Part shown: positions 1 to 11,149 of the stretch, piece by piece
How positions within the stretch are numbered: the first letter of the stretch is position 1
Layout: each line of letters starts with the position of its first letter
Origin: Phocoena phocoena
Lineage: Eukaryota; Chordata; Mammalia; Artiodactyla; Phocoenidae
Length of the DNA stretch: 64,000 bases
NCBI RefSeq assembly: GCF_963924675.1
Contig: NC_089224.1
Location: forward strand, 49,610,885-49,674,884
Reading direction: 5' to 3'
Notes under the pieces: model-generated
What the model was told of the DNA's origin: nothing
Databases searched by the model: none
Seen by the model: the letters and a program-made list of their open reading frames with translations, nothing else
Program-made: the position numbers and the translations under genes

Positions 1-654
1 TACAGCGTTCCTTGGAGGGGATACCATTAGCTCGGGGAGGATGAACGCACACAGGGAGGCTTCCAGAGAGGCATTTGGAGAGTCAGAGTAAGGGCCAATG
101 GTGTCCTGGAAGTTTGAGTGAGCATTTCTGAATATGGTTTAGAAAATATGTGGTTAGCAAATACATAATGGGGTACTGGGTTACTTATGTTGAGTGTCAA
201 GCTACTTCGCATTTATGGGTAATATCTAGTCCTGCATGTCCATCTCCTACTGAGTGTAATGCAAACAAAATAAGCCACTATAACGTTTTTAAAGGGATGC
301 TGTCATTTGAATTTTTAGGAAATGCTAGAACTCTAAAATGACACGAATGACAAAGCAAAGGTGGTGGTAGGGATCAAGTTCTAGAACTTGGTATCGGCAT
401 TTACAATGACTGTAAATTCCAGCCTCTAGATAAGTCTTGGAAGAGGGAAAATCATTGAGGATTCCCGCCATGTACCCAAGGTCCTATGTTCCCTCAGCTC
501 TGGTTGATGAATCTTACCTCATCTGAAATTACAGACATCTTCGGGTCTTTCCTAATTTACATAGAAGGTTTTGACTGAATACACAGGTTGTCTCTGCAAA
601 GCTTCTCACTCCAACTTTAACCCTTCCCACTATTTTCCTTCTCTCAGGACAAAC
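1..654. other. Single-copy DNA, nothing recognised
   Basis: AT-moderate sequence with no repeat family I recognise and no convincing exon. The short open frames here have no recognisable protein features and no plausible splice context. Confidence 0.4.
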
Positions 655-1070
655 CAGCCACACTGATCTTTAACTTCCTTCCTTACCTCAGGGCCTTTGT
701 AGGTATTGTTTTCTCTGCCTTGGGGGAACTTCCCACTGATCTTTACAAGGTTTGTTAAGATTCTAATCTCAGCAGAGTATCACCTCCTCAGGGAAGACTT
801 GATCATCCAATATAACATTTTACTCCACAGGTATCCACTACCAACACCCCACACCTAGTCACTCTGGATCACTACACCCTATTTTATTATCATTAAAGCA
901 TTTATCACAGTTTGAACTTGCATTTGTTAACTTGTGTCTCTCCCATGAGAGAGTAAACTCAGGAAAAGTAGATGACTTTTTACCCTAGTCATGGCCTTAT
1001 CTTCAGCACCTAGAGCAGTGCCTGGCAATCTAGTAAGTGCTAAATAGATATGTGTTGGGTAAATGAAATA
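655..1070 (+). repeat. L2 (LINE2) 3' end relic
   Basis: The order of motifs matches the 3' end of mammalian L2 in sense orientation: a 'cctcagggcctttg' block near 685, 'cacctcctcagggaag' near 780, 'gcatttatcacag' near 900, 'cagcacctagagcagtgcctgg' near 1003, and a tail resembling 'taagtgctaaatagat...gtaaatga' ending near 1068. It is strongly diverged, as expected for an element that stopped moving before placental mammals radiated. Confidence 0.75.
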
Positions 1071-2194
1071 CCCATCAATGATGTCACTTGGGAGAAATGC
1101 CACTTCAACCCATGGATTGCTCTAAGAAATTGCCTAATAACGATCTTTGGAATGACTTCAGCAAGTGCATTAGGTAATATCCCCCAAATGCGGGCTGCGG
1201 CATAGTAAACATTAGTCAGGCTTCCCAGTTCACCCAGGAAGATGAACTCAGAGTTTGCATAAGCAGTGGGGTCAGCTTTCTACTGGACAATCTCTTCTGC
1301 ATAGGCAGTAAAGGATGGAGGGCAGGTGTCCTGGGCTTCGGGGAGCAGCTGGACCCTAAGCACGCTGTGCCTGATGCAAGCAGCAGAAGAGCTCTGACGA
1401 AAAGCAGAGGAAATTACAGTTGTCGGGACTTGTGGTCACAGGGCATGTGTTGCATTTGCAAGGTCATCATGGGATAATTCAGGGTGTAGCTTGCACACAT
1501 TCTGCTGCTGAAAGGGAGATTTTTTTTTTTTTCCTACCACATCCGACACATGGTTTGCCAGAGGAAGGGCACGAGATCAGCAGCACTGATGAGCTGGCTT
1601 GGTGTTTTTAGGCCACAACTCTACTAACCCAATGACTCCCTCCTGACTCCTCTAAAGGAGCCAAGAGAATTTATTCATTACCAAGTGTGAACAGCACTCA
1701 CACAAAGCCACCAGGCTGCTTTTGCCTGCTATGCCAAAAGGTACGTCTCAAAAAACCAAAAAAACAAAAAACTTAAATAATAACGCTGTCAATGCTTACT
1801 GTACTTAAAACCTTTGGGATAGAAAATTTATTTCTAAGCTAGAAATAAACACAAGTTTTATTTCTCCATTATAAATCTGGAAATTAAAAGAGAATGAAAA
1901 ACCATAATATAAGGCTGCATTTGGAAAAGCACACAGTGTACTTAATATGTATAAAGTAGATAGAGGGCCAAACTAACGCTCAGTCCTGTTTGCTGGCTGG
2001 GGGTGTGTATGACGACTACGTAACTAAGTGACTGGGACTCCCCAAAGTCGTTGGTGATATAAGAGTCAGAATTTAGGGGACCAGACGGTCAATTAGTACC
2101 TATGCTGGTTAGTGGACAAACATTGACACAGGAACTAGTAGCTTGTGCTATAATCCTATGTTTCCTTTTTTATTGTTGTGCTTTGTGGCCTTTG
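1071..2194. other. Single-copy DNA, nothing recognised
   Basis: No repeat family or exon recognised. A T-run lies at about 1521-1532, inside a chance open frame. The stretch around 1200-1620 is slightly more GC-rich than its surroundings, but I see no splice-flanked frame or CpG clustering. Confidence 0.35.
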
Positions 2195-2331
2195 TAAAGT
2201 TACTTAATCTCTTGAGCTCTAATTTCTTTGTCTGTCAAATGGAAATGATAACTACCTCAAGGGGTTGTTGAGAAAATGAAATGAGACAATCTGGGTAAAG
2301 TGTCCTGTAGGTATTCAATAAATGTTAGTTC
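2195..2331 (+). repeat. MIR SINE fragment
   Basis: The sense-strand MIR core and 3' part are visible: 'agttacttaatctcttgag', 'tttgtctgtcaaatgg', 'ggggttgttgagaaaatgaa' and the tail 'attcaataaatgttagt'. The tRNA-like head is too diverged to delimit. Confidence 0.8.
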
Positions 2332-3609
2332 CTTTTTTCTGATTCCCAGAAGATCCAGTGGCTCAACTGGAAGTAAATAGGGCCACTTCTAGGTAAACGG
2401 GGTTTTAAACTCAACCTTTGGCCTTTTTACACCTTGCCTAAAGCCCTACAGCATTCTAACCTCATCAACTTTATCAAAATGGCCATCAGTCTCATATATG
2501 TTGACTGATGGACTCGTGTATAGATTACTTCCAGTGTTTTATTTGGCTACAAAACCAAACTGTTTGAAAGTGTTTAACTTTGATTGGTACCTTGGGGAGA
2601 GATTCAGTACTTTGAACTAGATCCTTGCATTTTTTTTAGGCTAGACAAATTGAGCCATAGTTCTATAGAAAGGAATAGCATTAGTCCAGCAAAATGATAA
2701 ATAAATGGCTTCACTTACATAATGCAAATTAGAAAATAAATGGCTTAGGACATATTAGTCATAAGTGTAAGATAAGATGAGGGCCTTAAAATTTAACTAA
2801 CTAGGCACATTTTTAAAGTATTCTCAGGGCAGGTGCTAAACATTTATATATGAAAAAAGCAAGAAGTATGGGGTGCATAAATAAGATATATATTTTCTTG
2901 GTAGGAGAGAGGTGACTTGGCTAATATAATCACAGAGAATACAGGAGATGAGGAAAGATTCATAAGTGGGGCTCTGCTTGACACAATTATATCGCAATCA
3001 TCCATATAACTCAGAAGAGGTGGGGCTTTAACAACTGCTTGAGCAGATGACACAATCACATGAGTGAAGCAGCATCAAAACAGCATGCAATTAAAACAAA
3101 GCAAAAGAAAGTGACCTGGTCCCAATATCCAGGTGACCAGATACAGCTGGAGTTAAAACTTATCCTAAGCTCATGTAACATTTGAATCTGTGACGAGAGG
3201 ACTGGAATTCCTACAGAATGTTTTTCATCTGAAACTATTTCATGTCTAAGAATTAGAACTTTGTTTTCATAAATTATTTCATTAAATATCTTTCTTTGTT
3301 TATGAGCCTGTCACTCTACCAGGATGGTGGGTAGTTGAGAAATGTGCTATCAGTAGGGTCTCTGTCCTCAAAGAGCTTACTTTCTCATTAAGGAGGTAAG
3401 ACAGATATATCTAAAACAGCCATAAATACATAACAGCATGTGATTAGGTGATGAATCAATCATCCAGACTCTAAAGGTTGCAAGTGCTCAGGGGAGAGAG
3501 AGGAAGAGAGCCACAGGAATAAAGGTTCCATGCAGAATGTAGCATCTGATCAGGTGCTTGAAAGATGGGTGGAACTTCAGGACTGGAGGCTATACCTGAG
3601 ATGCAATCT
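2332..3609. other. Mostly unassigned; possible antisense L2 at about 3310-3600
   Basis: 2332-3300 holds nothing I recognise. From about 3310 the text ('ctgtcctcaaagagcttac' followed by purine-rich sequence) resembles antisense L2, but it is too decayed to be sure. Confidence 0.35.
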
Positions 3610-3788
3610 TTGCTTTAACACTTCCATGCTGTTTGTCCTTAGGCAAGGTGCTTAAAGTTTTAGAGCCTCATTCTCAGCCATACAATGATAATGCCTAACT
3701 CTACAGTTTGTTGAGAAGATTCGATAACATATATATAAAGAAAATAATAAAGAACTTAACACATAGTAGGTACCAGTAAATTTTAACT
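3610..3788 (+). repeat. MIR SINE fragment
   Basis: Diverged MIR in sense orientation: 'cttaggcaaggtgcttaaag', 'gagcctcattctcagccata', 'caatgataatgcctaactct' and the tail 'aacacatagtaggtaccagt'. Confidence 0.75.
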
Positions 3789-4004
3789 ATAATCTTAAAT
3801 GATCTTAATGTAGTTGTGTCCCATTTTCTGAGCCGCTTCAAACAACCTTTGGAAGTTGAGGGAAATAAACTGGCACAGATATGAAGAGGTAAAGAGCAAG
3901 GAATACATCCAGTTGGAAAATCAGAAGAAAAATATAGAAATGATCATGCACGTTTTCTGGGAAGTCTATCTGACTAGAGCAGTAGGTTCATTTTATAGAT
4001 ATGG

Positions 4005-4085
4005 TAAGTGATTCATTCATTCAATATAGATTTATTGAGCAACTACTAGGTAACAGGTACTGCACCTGGTACAATGTAAGAGTTG
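4005..4085 (-). repeat. L2 3' tail, antisense
   Basis: 'attcattcattcaatataga', 'tttattgagcaactactagg' and 'tactgcacctgg' form the reverse complement of the L2 terminal motif (cctggcacatagtaggcgctcaataaa...gaatgaat). Confidence 0.65.
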
Positions 4086-6552
4086 AATAAAGGTGAGCCT
4101 TAAAAGGCAAACATTACAATTTGGCTTGAATGGTAGAAAACAGGGTGAAATGGAAGATTTATTTATTTAGCCACTTATTATGCAGGGGAAAGACATATAA
4201 TAAAAACAGAATTGGAAAAGCCCAAACCTGGCAGCAAATGGGATTAGAATGGGTGTAGAAGGTGGACATAAGGAGTATAATTGAAAAATAGTCACAATAG
4301 TTAACCTGAAAGAATGGTGGTCACCTGAATGAAGTGAAAATGTTTGGGCATGAGGAATACATGGAAGGAACTTCTATGTGATTTAGTAAATGACTTGATT
4401 TGGGAAATGAAGGCAAAGAAAAAATTATTCAAAGATGAATATACGGTTTGCCCTTGAGTGAGCAGAACAGTAAAGGCAGAGAAAGTAAAGTTGGGAAGAA
4501 TAATTTGGAAGGGTTGCTGATGGTTTGTGTTAGGTTAAGTTTGAGTTGAAGATAAGCTATTTGTTGAACATTCAGTTAGCAAGATCTACTTAGGCATTGT
4601 AAGCAAGGGGACTAGATTTGGGGGAAATAGAATAGAGAGATCAGGTTGAGATCAGGCTGCAGCTGGGATGGTTCAGACACTGAAGAAGAACATAATAGAG
4701 AGGAGAAAAACTGAGAGGTTTGAACTTCTGGGCAAATTTCATATTGTGTGTGGGGAGGAGTAAGTGTGAAGGGGTGGGGAGAGGCTGTGAGGAAGGAAAG
4801 GAAGGAGCCAGGATAGGAGAGTGTGAAAGAAACCGCTAGAAGAGTTTGGGAAAGTTGATCAACAATATCAAACGCATCTGAGAGTCAAAGAGAATAGGGA
4901 TTGGGGTAAACGTTGCTGCATTTATTCACAAATAAATGATTAATGGATAAGTATAAAATAACGCAGAATTTTAAAAATTATTTTAAGGTAGGACAATTTA
5001 AAAATACTTTGGTATAACAAACACAGATCTAGTGTTTTTAAATTTCTGACATATTAATCTTTGGAGTCAGGAATAAGAAATTGGGATTCTTGAGAATTCC
5101 CCAAGTCACAAGTTATTCTATATTTTTCATAACACTTCACTTATATATTAGTAAATAATAATGAGTGACCATAATCATAAATAATGAATCATTTTTCTGC
5201 TATAGGGATAGAGGTTTTATGTAAAAAAAATTTAATAATCAATATATGGTTTATTAGTATTATGAACCAATATATTTGTGAGAAGATTATATATTTAAAT
5301 AATATATAAAAACTAATTCTACCTGATAAGGACATTTAATAATAGAAAGCACTAGAAAAAAAGGGAAACATTAACATAAATGCTAAAAGAAATACATTAA
5401 AAACTTCAAGATCAATCTACAAAACTTAATATTTATAATTTACCATTGTTAAAACAAAAATTTAAAACTTATAGAACATTAATTGCTTTATCTGATAGTG
5501 TTGATCTTTGTTTCATGATTAAGCTTATACTTGTAGAAAAATTCCTTTCATTTTGTGTTGATGTTGGTCAAAATGTTCATTGTGAGTCTGAAAGCATGTT
5601 CAAGTTGAGTGTTAGTATTTATCCACAGAAACTCATTTTTCTCTTAATGAAAATATTTTGTCTGCCTTGATTTTGACATTGAAATTGAGTTGCTTTTTTA
5701 AGTTCAGATTTTTTTCTCATAACAACATATTCTTTCTCTTGGCATTTCTTGGGTTAACGCCTGTACAAAAAACTGTAGTCCATTGTGAATACATTGGGCC
5801 GTATCTGAATAACGTATCATTCAGGATCTCCTAGCAAGGTTAACAGCACTGCACAAGATCACAGGTTGAAATTGTCAATTTAAGGACTTACTTGGTTTCC
5901 AAAATATGTTACTTCTTGCATTCATTCGAACTAGTAAATCTCTACATTGATCAGTCACTTTTAATTCTTATAGAATTATAATACTTTTACCAATTTCTAG
6001 ACACATTTTCCACAAGATTTGGAAAAAATATACAAATTTGAGGGAAAATGATAGGAATTCCCACATGGAAACACAACAGAGACATGCCACTTCTCTGTAA
6101 CATTTAGGAAGCTTTAAGCTGCAAGTAATAGAAAGGTGAGCTCAGAATGGCCTAAATGACAAGGGGGATTAATTATATCACCTAACAAGCAGTCCCAAGC
6201 CACCTGGAGTTAGTTAAGTCAGTCAATAACATCTAGAGCTCAGGTGCTTTCCATCTTCCTACTTTGTCATTCCAGGTATATGGGTTACGTCCCAGTCACA
6301 AGATGGATTCAGCTGTTTCAGGTACCACATTCTCACATACTAACATCCAGAGCAGAAAAGGGACACTTTATTTCCTGTCAGTCTTTTTTGTTTGTTTGTT
6401 TCAGTGTCTCCCCCCAGCTCCATGATTTCCCCTCATCCTTCATTGACCAGAAATAGGAAACATGCCCATTCTTAACACAATCACAGCAAAGGTTTAGTAC
6501 AATCTAGTCAAACCTGAGGCATGGAAGAAGGGAAAATAGCTATTGTGCTAGC
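4086..6552. other. AT-rich DNA, nothing firmly recognised
   Basis: 4086-4900 is purine-rich and could be decayed antisense L2 continuing from 4005-4085. 4900-6050 is very AT-rich with no recognisable family. The frames at 5446-5670 and 6244-6456 have no protein features and are treated as chance. Confidence 0.35.
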
Positions 6553-7487
6553 CAGGGATTCTTGAAGTGTTTGGTCTCATGACCTCTTAAAAATGATTGA
6601 AGGTTACAAAGAACTTTTGTGTATGTGGGCAATCACTTATTGATATTTACTGTATCAGAAATTTAAATTCTGAAAAATTTTAAATAGTTCCTAATTTGTT
6701 TAAAATAACAATAATGAAACCACCATTTGTTACTATCCTGTGGTAGGCAGAATGATGGCTCCTAATAATGGCCCACATCCTAATCCCTACAACCTGTGAA
6801 TAAATCTCATGTGATTAAGGATTTTGAGATTGGTAGATTATCCTGGATTATCTAGATGGGCCCCATGCAATCACAAGGGTAGTTATAAGTGAAAGTAGGA
6901 GGCAGTGTCAGAGTGATGTAGCATGAGGAAAACATGTCTGGCTATTATGGACTTTAAAAATTGAAGGGACCATGAACCAAGGAATACGGGTGGCCTCTAG
7001 AAGCTGGAAATGGGAATGGATTCTCTCCTAGGGTCTCCAGAAAGCCTGCAGGTACCTTGCTTTTAGTGTAGTGAGACCCAGTTTGAACTTCTGACCTCCA
7101 GAATTATAAGATAATAAATCTGTGTTGTTTTAAGTCACTAAACGTATGGTAATTTGTTACAGCAGCTGCAGGGAATGAATATATACACATAATTTGAAAT
7201 AAAAAAGAAATGTTTTCCAAAACAACAATAAAAATGAGTGAGAAAAATGGCATTTACATTTTGGGTTATCCCTTTAATGCCTGATATAACATAAGATAGG
7301 TGGATTTTTGTATCTGCTACATTCAGTCTGCTGTGATTAAGTCACATTGTCTCTGGAAAACTCTACACTCATGAAAGAATTTGAGCAAGAAAGGCAAATA
7401 ATTTCTCAATATTATAATAAAAATGATCCCCCTAAAAGGGTCTTGGGGACCCACAGGGGTGACTGGCACACACTTTGAGGATCCCTG
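6553..7487 (+). mobile_element. Non-autonomous hAT-type DNA transposon, split by an LTR
   Basis: The outer ends are inverted copies of each other: 'cagggattcttgaagtg' at the left end, and at the right end a sequence whose reverse complement reads 'cagggatcctcaaagtg'. Between them I recognise blocks of a known mammalian hAT/Charlie-like consensus: 'tggtctcatgacctcttaaa' on the left, and 'gtctctggaaaactctacac' and 'agggtcttggggacccacag' on the right. The two halves (6553-6738 and 7188-7487) are interrupted by the LTR-like element at 6739-7187. It has no coding capacity. The flanking 8-bp duplications are too decayed to confirm. The exact family name is not certain, and the strand is nominal because the element is near-symmetric. 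Confidence 0.7.
6739..7187 (+). mobile_element. Solo LTR-like element, MaLR/MLT1-like, inside the hAT relic
   Basis: It starts 'tgtggtaggcagaatgatgg' and includes 'gattatcctggattatctag', 'gtggcctctagaagctgg', 'cttctgacctccagaattat', a polyadenylation signal in 'aagataataaatctgtg', and the end 'ggtaatttgttacagcagc'. This order is that of an old, widely dispersed mammalian LTR consensus that I associate with ERVL-MaLR elements. No internal retroviral genes are present, so it is a solo LTR or equivalent remnant. It lies inside the hAT element, so it is the younger of the two. Confidence 0.65.
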
Positions 7488-7629
7488 GGGCAGGAAGTTA
7501 AGAATTTTGCACCACCCCCCAAAAGAACAGATAGGGAACACTTTTCCCGTATGCCTTAAGTGAACTTGTCTGGCTCTAAGGTAGGTCATCATCAACATAG
7601 TGTAATGATTTTAACATTTCTTCCTTAAT

Positions 7630-8125
7630 TCAAATAAAATTTCTAAGTTTATTTTGTGCCTGGTACTGTTTTATGTGCAGAGGCTATAAAGCGAACAAGG
7701 TGGACCCTTCCTCCAATGGAGCTTGCATTTTAGTTGGAAAAAAATACTAAGCACATAAACAAGGTAACTTCAGATATGGCTAAAGGATATAACGAAAACG
7801 AGTAAGGGGAGAAAGAGTGAGGGGTATTTTGGGTGGTAGGCAAAGAGCTACTTTAATTAGTCTGAAGAGGACAAGTTACAGCTGACAGGTAACTAATAAG
7901 GAACCACTAAAAAATGAGGGAGAATATTCCAGATAGGGAGAACAGCAGGGGCAAAGAGCAAGGAGCTTGGCAAGGTAAAGGAACAGGAAGAAAACCAGTG
8001 TGACTTTAGTGTAGTCCATGAGGGGAATGAAAAATGCGGGGGGGGGGGGAGTTGAAAAGGTCAGGCTGGTGTAGATCAGTAAGGTTTTATAGGACCCAAA
8101 AAGGACTTAAGGTTTTGTCTGAGTT
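7630..8125 (-). repeat. L2 (LINE2), antisense, with a 12-base G run
   Basis: Antisense L2 motifs occur in the expected order: 'tttattttgtgcctggtact', 'caatggagcttgcatttt', 'gaatattccagatagggaga', 'gcaaagagcaaggagcttgg', 'ggaagaaaaccagtgtgac', then a block resembling 'gtagggccttgtagg...'. A run of 12 G at 8038-8049 sits inside it and is probably a later expansion. Confidence 0.7.
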
Positions 8126-9579
8126 GCCCTACAAACTCACTGGAGGAAATAAGAGACTATGGAACTCTCTTATATGCTTTGCTTCCGTAAATTCTTCCAC
8201 CTTCTCCAAGGGCTGCTCTTCAGCCCAACACATTCCCCATCTATATAATGACTCTCTCCAGAAAGGCGCCGGACCCCAAATAGACACATCTTGCCTCACA
8301 TAAACTGTGTGTATGCTAACATCAAAAACAGACAGATCTGGAACCAATCAGGGGAATGTAAATTACACGTTGCTTGATGTGGCATAACTTCTGCCTGTTG
8401 GCCAGTGTAGGTGTGCAGCCAGAAATGTACTATGTGAACACAACTGTTTGGCAATTGCTGGCCTGTCACTTGTCCAAGTGGTAAGTGTGTGAATGGATTT
8501 GTATGGGTAATGACTCTGAAGTTAGCAACTAGTTTTTTTTCATCTCTCTGTGATACAGGAAAACGCACTGGAACTTGGCTCATTTCTGGAGAATTCTTGT
8601 GATGATCCTCAGTGGCTCAGAATGTACATTTGGCCATCATTATCCCTTGTGTAATCAGTTTCTACAAACTATAGGATAATGTTACAGTTATGTTTACAGA
8701 ATAAGAGAACACGCTCCACACCTTAATCAAACCATTTAAAGATGAGCCTTCTTAGATAACATGCATTTATATATGTGGCTAGTCATTAGATACCTACTCT
8801 ATACTTTGAATTGTACTATAGTGAGAGAAGTAATCTTCTGACTCCCACTAGAAACCTCCAGCTAAACCATGCGCCTAAAACTCTAAGGTATTTACTGTAT
8901 AATATTGTCGAAGCGTTCACCAGACAAACCTTTCCACGATAAGATGGTGTAGAGAATTCACAAAAGCAGAAGTGACTTGAAATCTGCTCTGAAAGGGCCC
9001 TAGAAACCGTCAGGAATTTGGACCCAATCAGTACACAGAACTGCAGGTGCGGTGACCCCACTGTTAAAAAGTTGGATCCACGTGAATAAGCTTAATCACA
9101 TTTTCAAAACAGCTGCGGCTACTTGGGCTGCCTAGTCTCTCGTCACGGCTTCCGAAAATTTTTAATTAATGCGAAAATTTATATTAAACTTTAGACCAGA
9201 CTGTGCAATCAAAGAAAATAAAACTACATGAATTCCAAGGCTGAGTATTTTCAAAGGAATTTGATTCTGACCTCTGAATGCAGTTGGCCAGTCTCTTCCT
9301 CTACTTCGGGGAAAAGAGAAAGGAAGGAGAGATGATTTTCTCTTTTTAGTAGTAACTGGTAACCAGACCTGTTGTTCTGCCAAGCAAGCGTTCGTCTTCC
9401 CCGAACCTGATTGCCAAGTGCTCAGAGGGTGGATGCTCGAAACCTGTGACTCCCTCCCCTGTCAGATAAGCAGAAAGTTTGTTCAGGCTATGATAAATCG
9501 GCACAACGCGGAGATGTTTTTGGCACAATGTGTACGTTAGGAAGATGACGGTGATTAAATTCAGCCCCCTCCTCCTCAT
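8126..9579. promoter_or_regulatory. Repeat-free DNA immediately upstream of the CpG island
   Basis: About 1.4 kb lacking any repeat I recognise, directly upstream of the promoter island. It includes a CACGTG E-box at about 9078-9083 ('ccacgtgaat'). The freedom from repeats may reflect proximal regulatory constraint, but this is inference. The several open frames on both strands here lack protein features. Confidence 0.35.
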
Positions 9580-10399
9580 TCTTGCGGCCGGGAGTGTGTT
9601 TTGCCTGCATTGAAGAAATGTCCTTCAGCGGCAGGCGTGTGCGCGCTGCGCCTGCAGCCAGCGTTTTTGCATCTCCGGGGCAGGGCGACTCGGGCCGGCT
9701 GAGTGTCACCCACAGATGTGACCGGTCTGCACCCCGCGGGCACCCGCGGAGGCGGCAGCGCCGTTCCTCTCCCCCGGCGTCTCCAGCCCTCGGCCCAGAC
9801 CAGGGGAAGGGGAAGGAAGCCCTCGCCGCAAGCCAGAGTCTGGCCCGGCACGAAACACGCCGCCACCAAAAAACTTTTTTCTCCCCAGCCGCGCGCAACT
9901 TTTGGCCTTTTCGCCCACCACGTTCTCGTCTCGAGTTTCTGGCCTCTGGGGTTTCCTCCGCTTCCCTCGCCTTCCCCAGCGGCGCGCGGGGCAGCGCGGG
10001 GGGCACGGAAGGGGAGAGGAGGAGGGGGTGGCGGCGGATCGGGAGGAGGAACTGGTCATAGGGGACACACACGGGCGAGTGCCCGAAAAGGAAAGCGACG
10101 CCGCGGTTTGCTGCAGTCGGAATAAAGTTCGCGCCCTTTCCTCGGCGCTTCACAGCCTCCCCTCCGGTCTCCCCACCTCGTTTTTGACAGCTAGGCGCTA
10201 CCGGCCACTTCCACCTCCAAGCCCGCACCCCCCGGGGGGGCGCCAAAGTTGTTTTTCCATCCCCAGAGAGAGCAGGGGGAGAGAAAACAAGTAACAGGAC
10301 GCGGGAGAAACATACATCCTCCACTAGCCCCCTAGAATCTGAGGACAAACAACCAAACCGACCTACTTTTATTTTTCAAAAGGGAAGCAACATCGTAGC

Positions 10400-10841
10400 C
10401 GCGACAGTTTTGCAGAGAGAGAGGAGAAACTTCTGCGGCTTGCAAATCCGCCCGAGGTCACCTCGCCCGCCGGTTCCCCCCGTACCCCGCCCCACAGCAG
10501 CCCCCTCCCGGGACAGTCCGTTCCTTTTTTTTTTTTTTTTTTTTTGTGCCGAGGAACCGGGGGAACTCAGCAGGCTCCGACTTGGGGAGCGAAGGCGACC
10601 CTGCACGCGGGTGTAAATCAGTCAGTCACCTGAGCGCAGAGGGGCCGCGGCGAGGGCGCTCGCGGGCGGGCGGGGAGAGGCGGAGGCGGCGAGAGCGGCT
10701 GCCCGGAGGAAATCGGGAGGGGGAGGGAAAGAAAGGCCGAGACAGAAGGAGCGTGAGGCGGCGGAGGGGCTGGTCCAGGCGCGGCCGCTAAGAGGAGACC
10801 AAGAGGCGGGGGCTGCACTTGACAACCAGCATGCCGAGATG
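10400..10841 (+). other. Putative first exon (5' UTR plus start), gene not identified
   Basis: The 3' boundary is well supported: the sequence reads GAGATG|GTAAGAAG, with intron 1 starting at 10842, a near-consensus U1 donor. The 5' boundary (transcription start) is not visible and 10400 is only nominal. No ATG occurs on the + strand between 9718 and 10831, as expected for a leader that avoids upstream starts. The exon is purine- and CpG-rich. I do not recognise the gene from these few coding bases. Every downstream exon would lie beyond this window or is unrecognised within it. Confidence 0.55.
10831..10841 (+). CDS. Putative start codon and first coding bases, split by intron 1
   Basis: ATG at 10831 has A at -3 and C at +4, an adequate initiation context. 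An in-frame TAA at 10789-10791 closes the upstream frame. Translation would give Met-Pro-Arg and two bases of a fourth codon (TG-) before the donor at 10842, that is, a phase-2 intron. A second ATG at 10839 lies out of frame, ends exactly at the donor (phase 0) and has G at -3. If the intron were retained, the 10831 frame would hit TAA at 10843, so splicing is required for any product. The exon might be wholly non-coding if the true start lies in exon 2. No product is proposed. Confidence 0.35.
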
Positions 10842-10955
10842 GTAAGAAGTTTCCACCCTCCTTTCCTTTTTATTTTAGACTTCGGAAGAAAGGAGCCCCG
10901 CGCCGGCGCGCCTCGGGGGCCGCCCGGGGGCTGTGTTTTCCTCCAGTCCAGCGGC

Positions 10956-10987
10956 GGGAGGTGGAGGGGGGCGCTGGGGAGGGCGGG
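10956..10987 (+). other. Predicted G-quadruplex motif at the start of intron 1
   Basis: Five G-tracts of three or more lie within 32 bases: GGG, GGGGGG, GGGG, GGG and GGG, with loops of 7, 4, 1 and 1 bases. It sits 115 bases downstream of the putative donor, on the non-template strand if the gene is on +. Formation in vivo is inferred. Confidence 0.5.
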
Positions 10988-11143
10988 CAGGAAAGGAGAG
11001 CCTCAGTCCACCCCGGTCCCGCTCCCGAATTCGCCCTTCAACTTGGCCCGAGTGGCGGAGGAGACCTCCAGGTGGGAGGGCGGGTGTGCGCACGGGCTCG
11101 GGGGGCTCGGGAAGGTCGCCCCTCTCGCGGCCGGCGGGGCAAG

Positions 11144-11149
11144 GTGAGC
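11144..11149 (+). other. Alternative splice donor candidate
   Basis: GCAAG|GTGAGC fits the donor consensus and lies 302 bases beyond the first donor. It could produce a longer first exon, but the frame from ATG 10831 would be closed at 10843, so such an isoform would start elsewhere. Confidence 0.3.

Noticed and set aside
9488..10348. 286-aa open frame on the - strand in the CpG island
   Set aside because: It opens with a TTG and not an ATG, its translation is low-complexity Arg/Pro/Ala/Gly text, and it overlaps other long frames on both strands. That is the usual result of stop-codon scarcity in GC-rich DNA.
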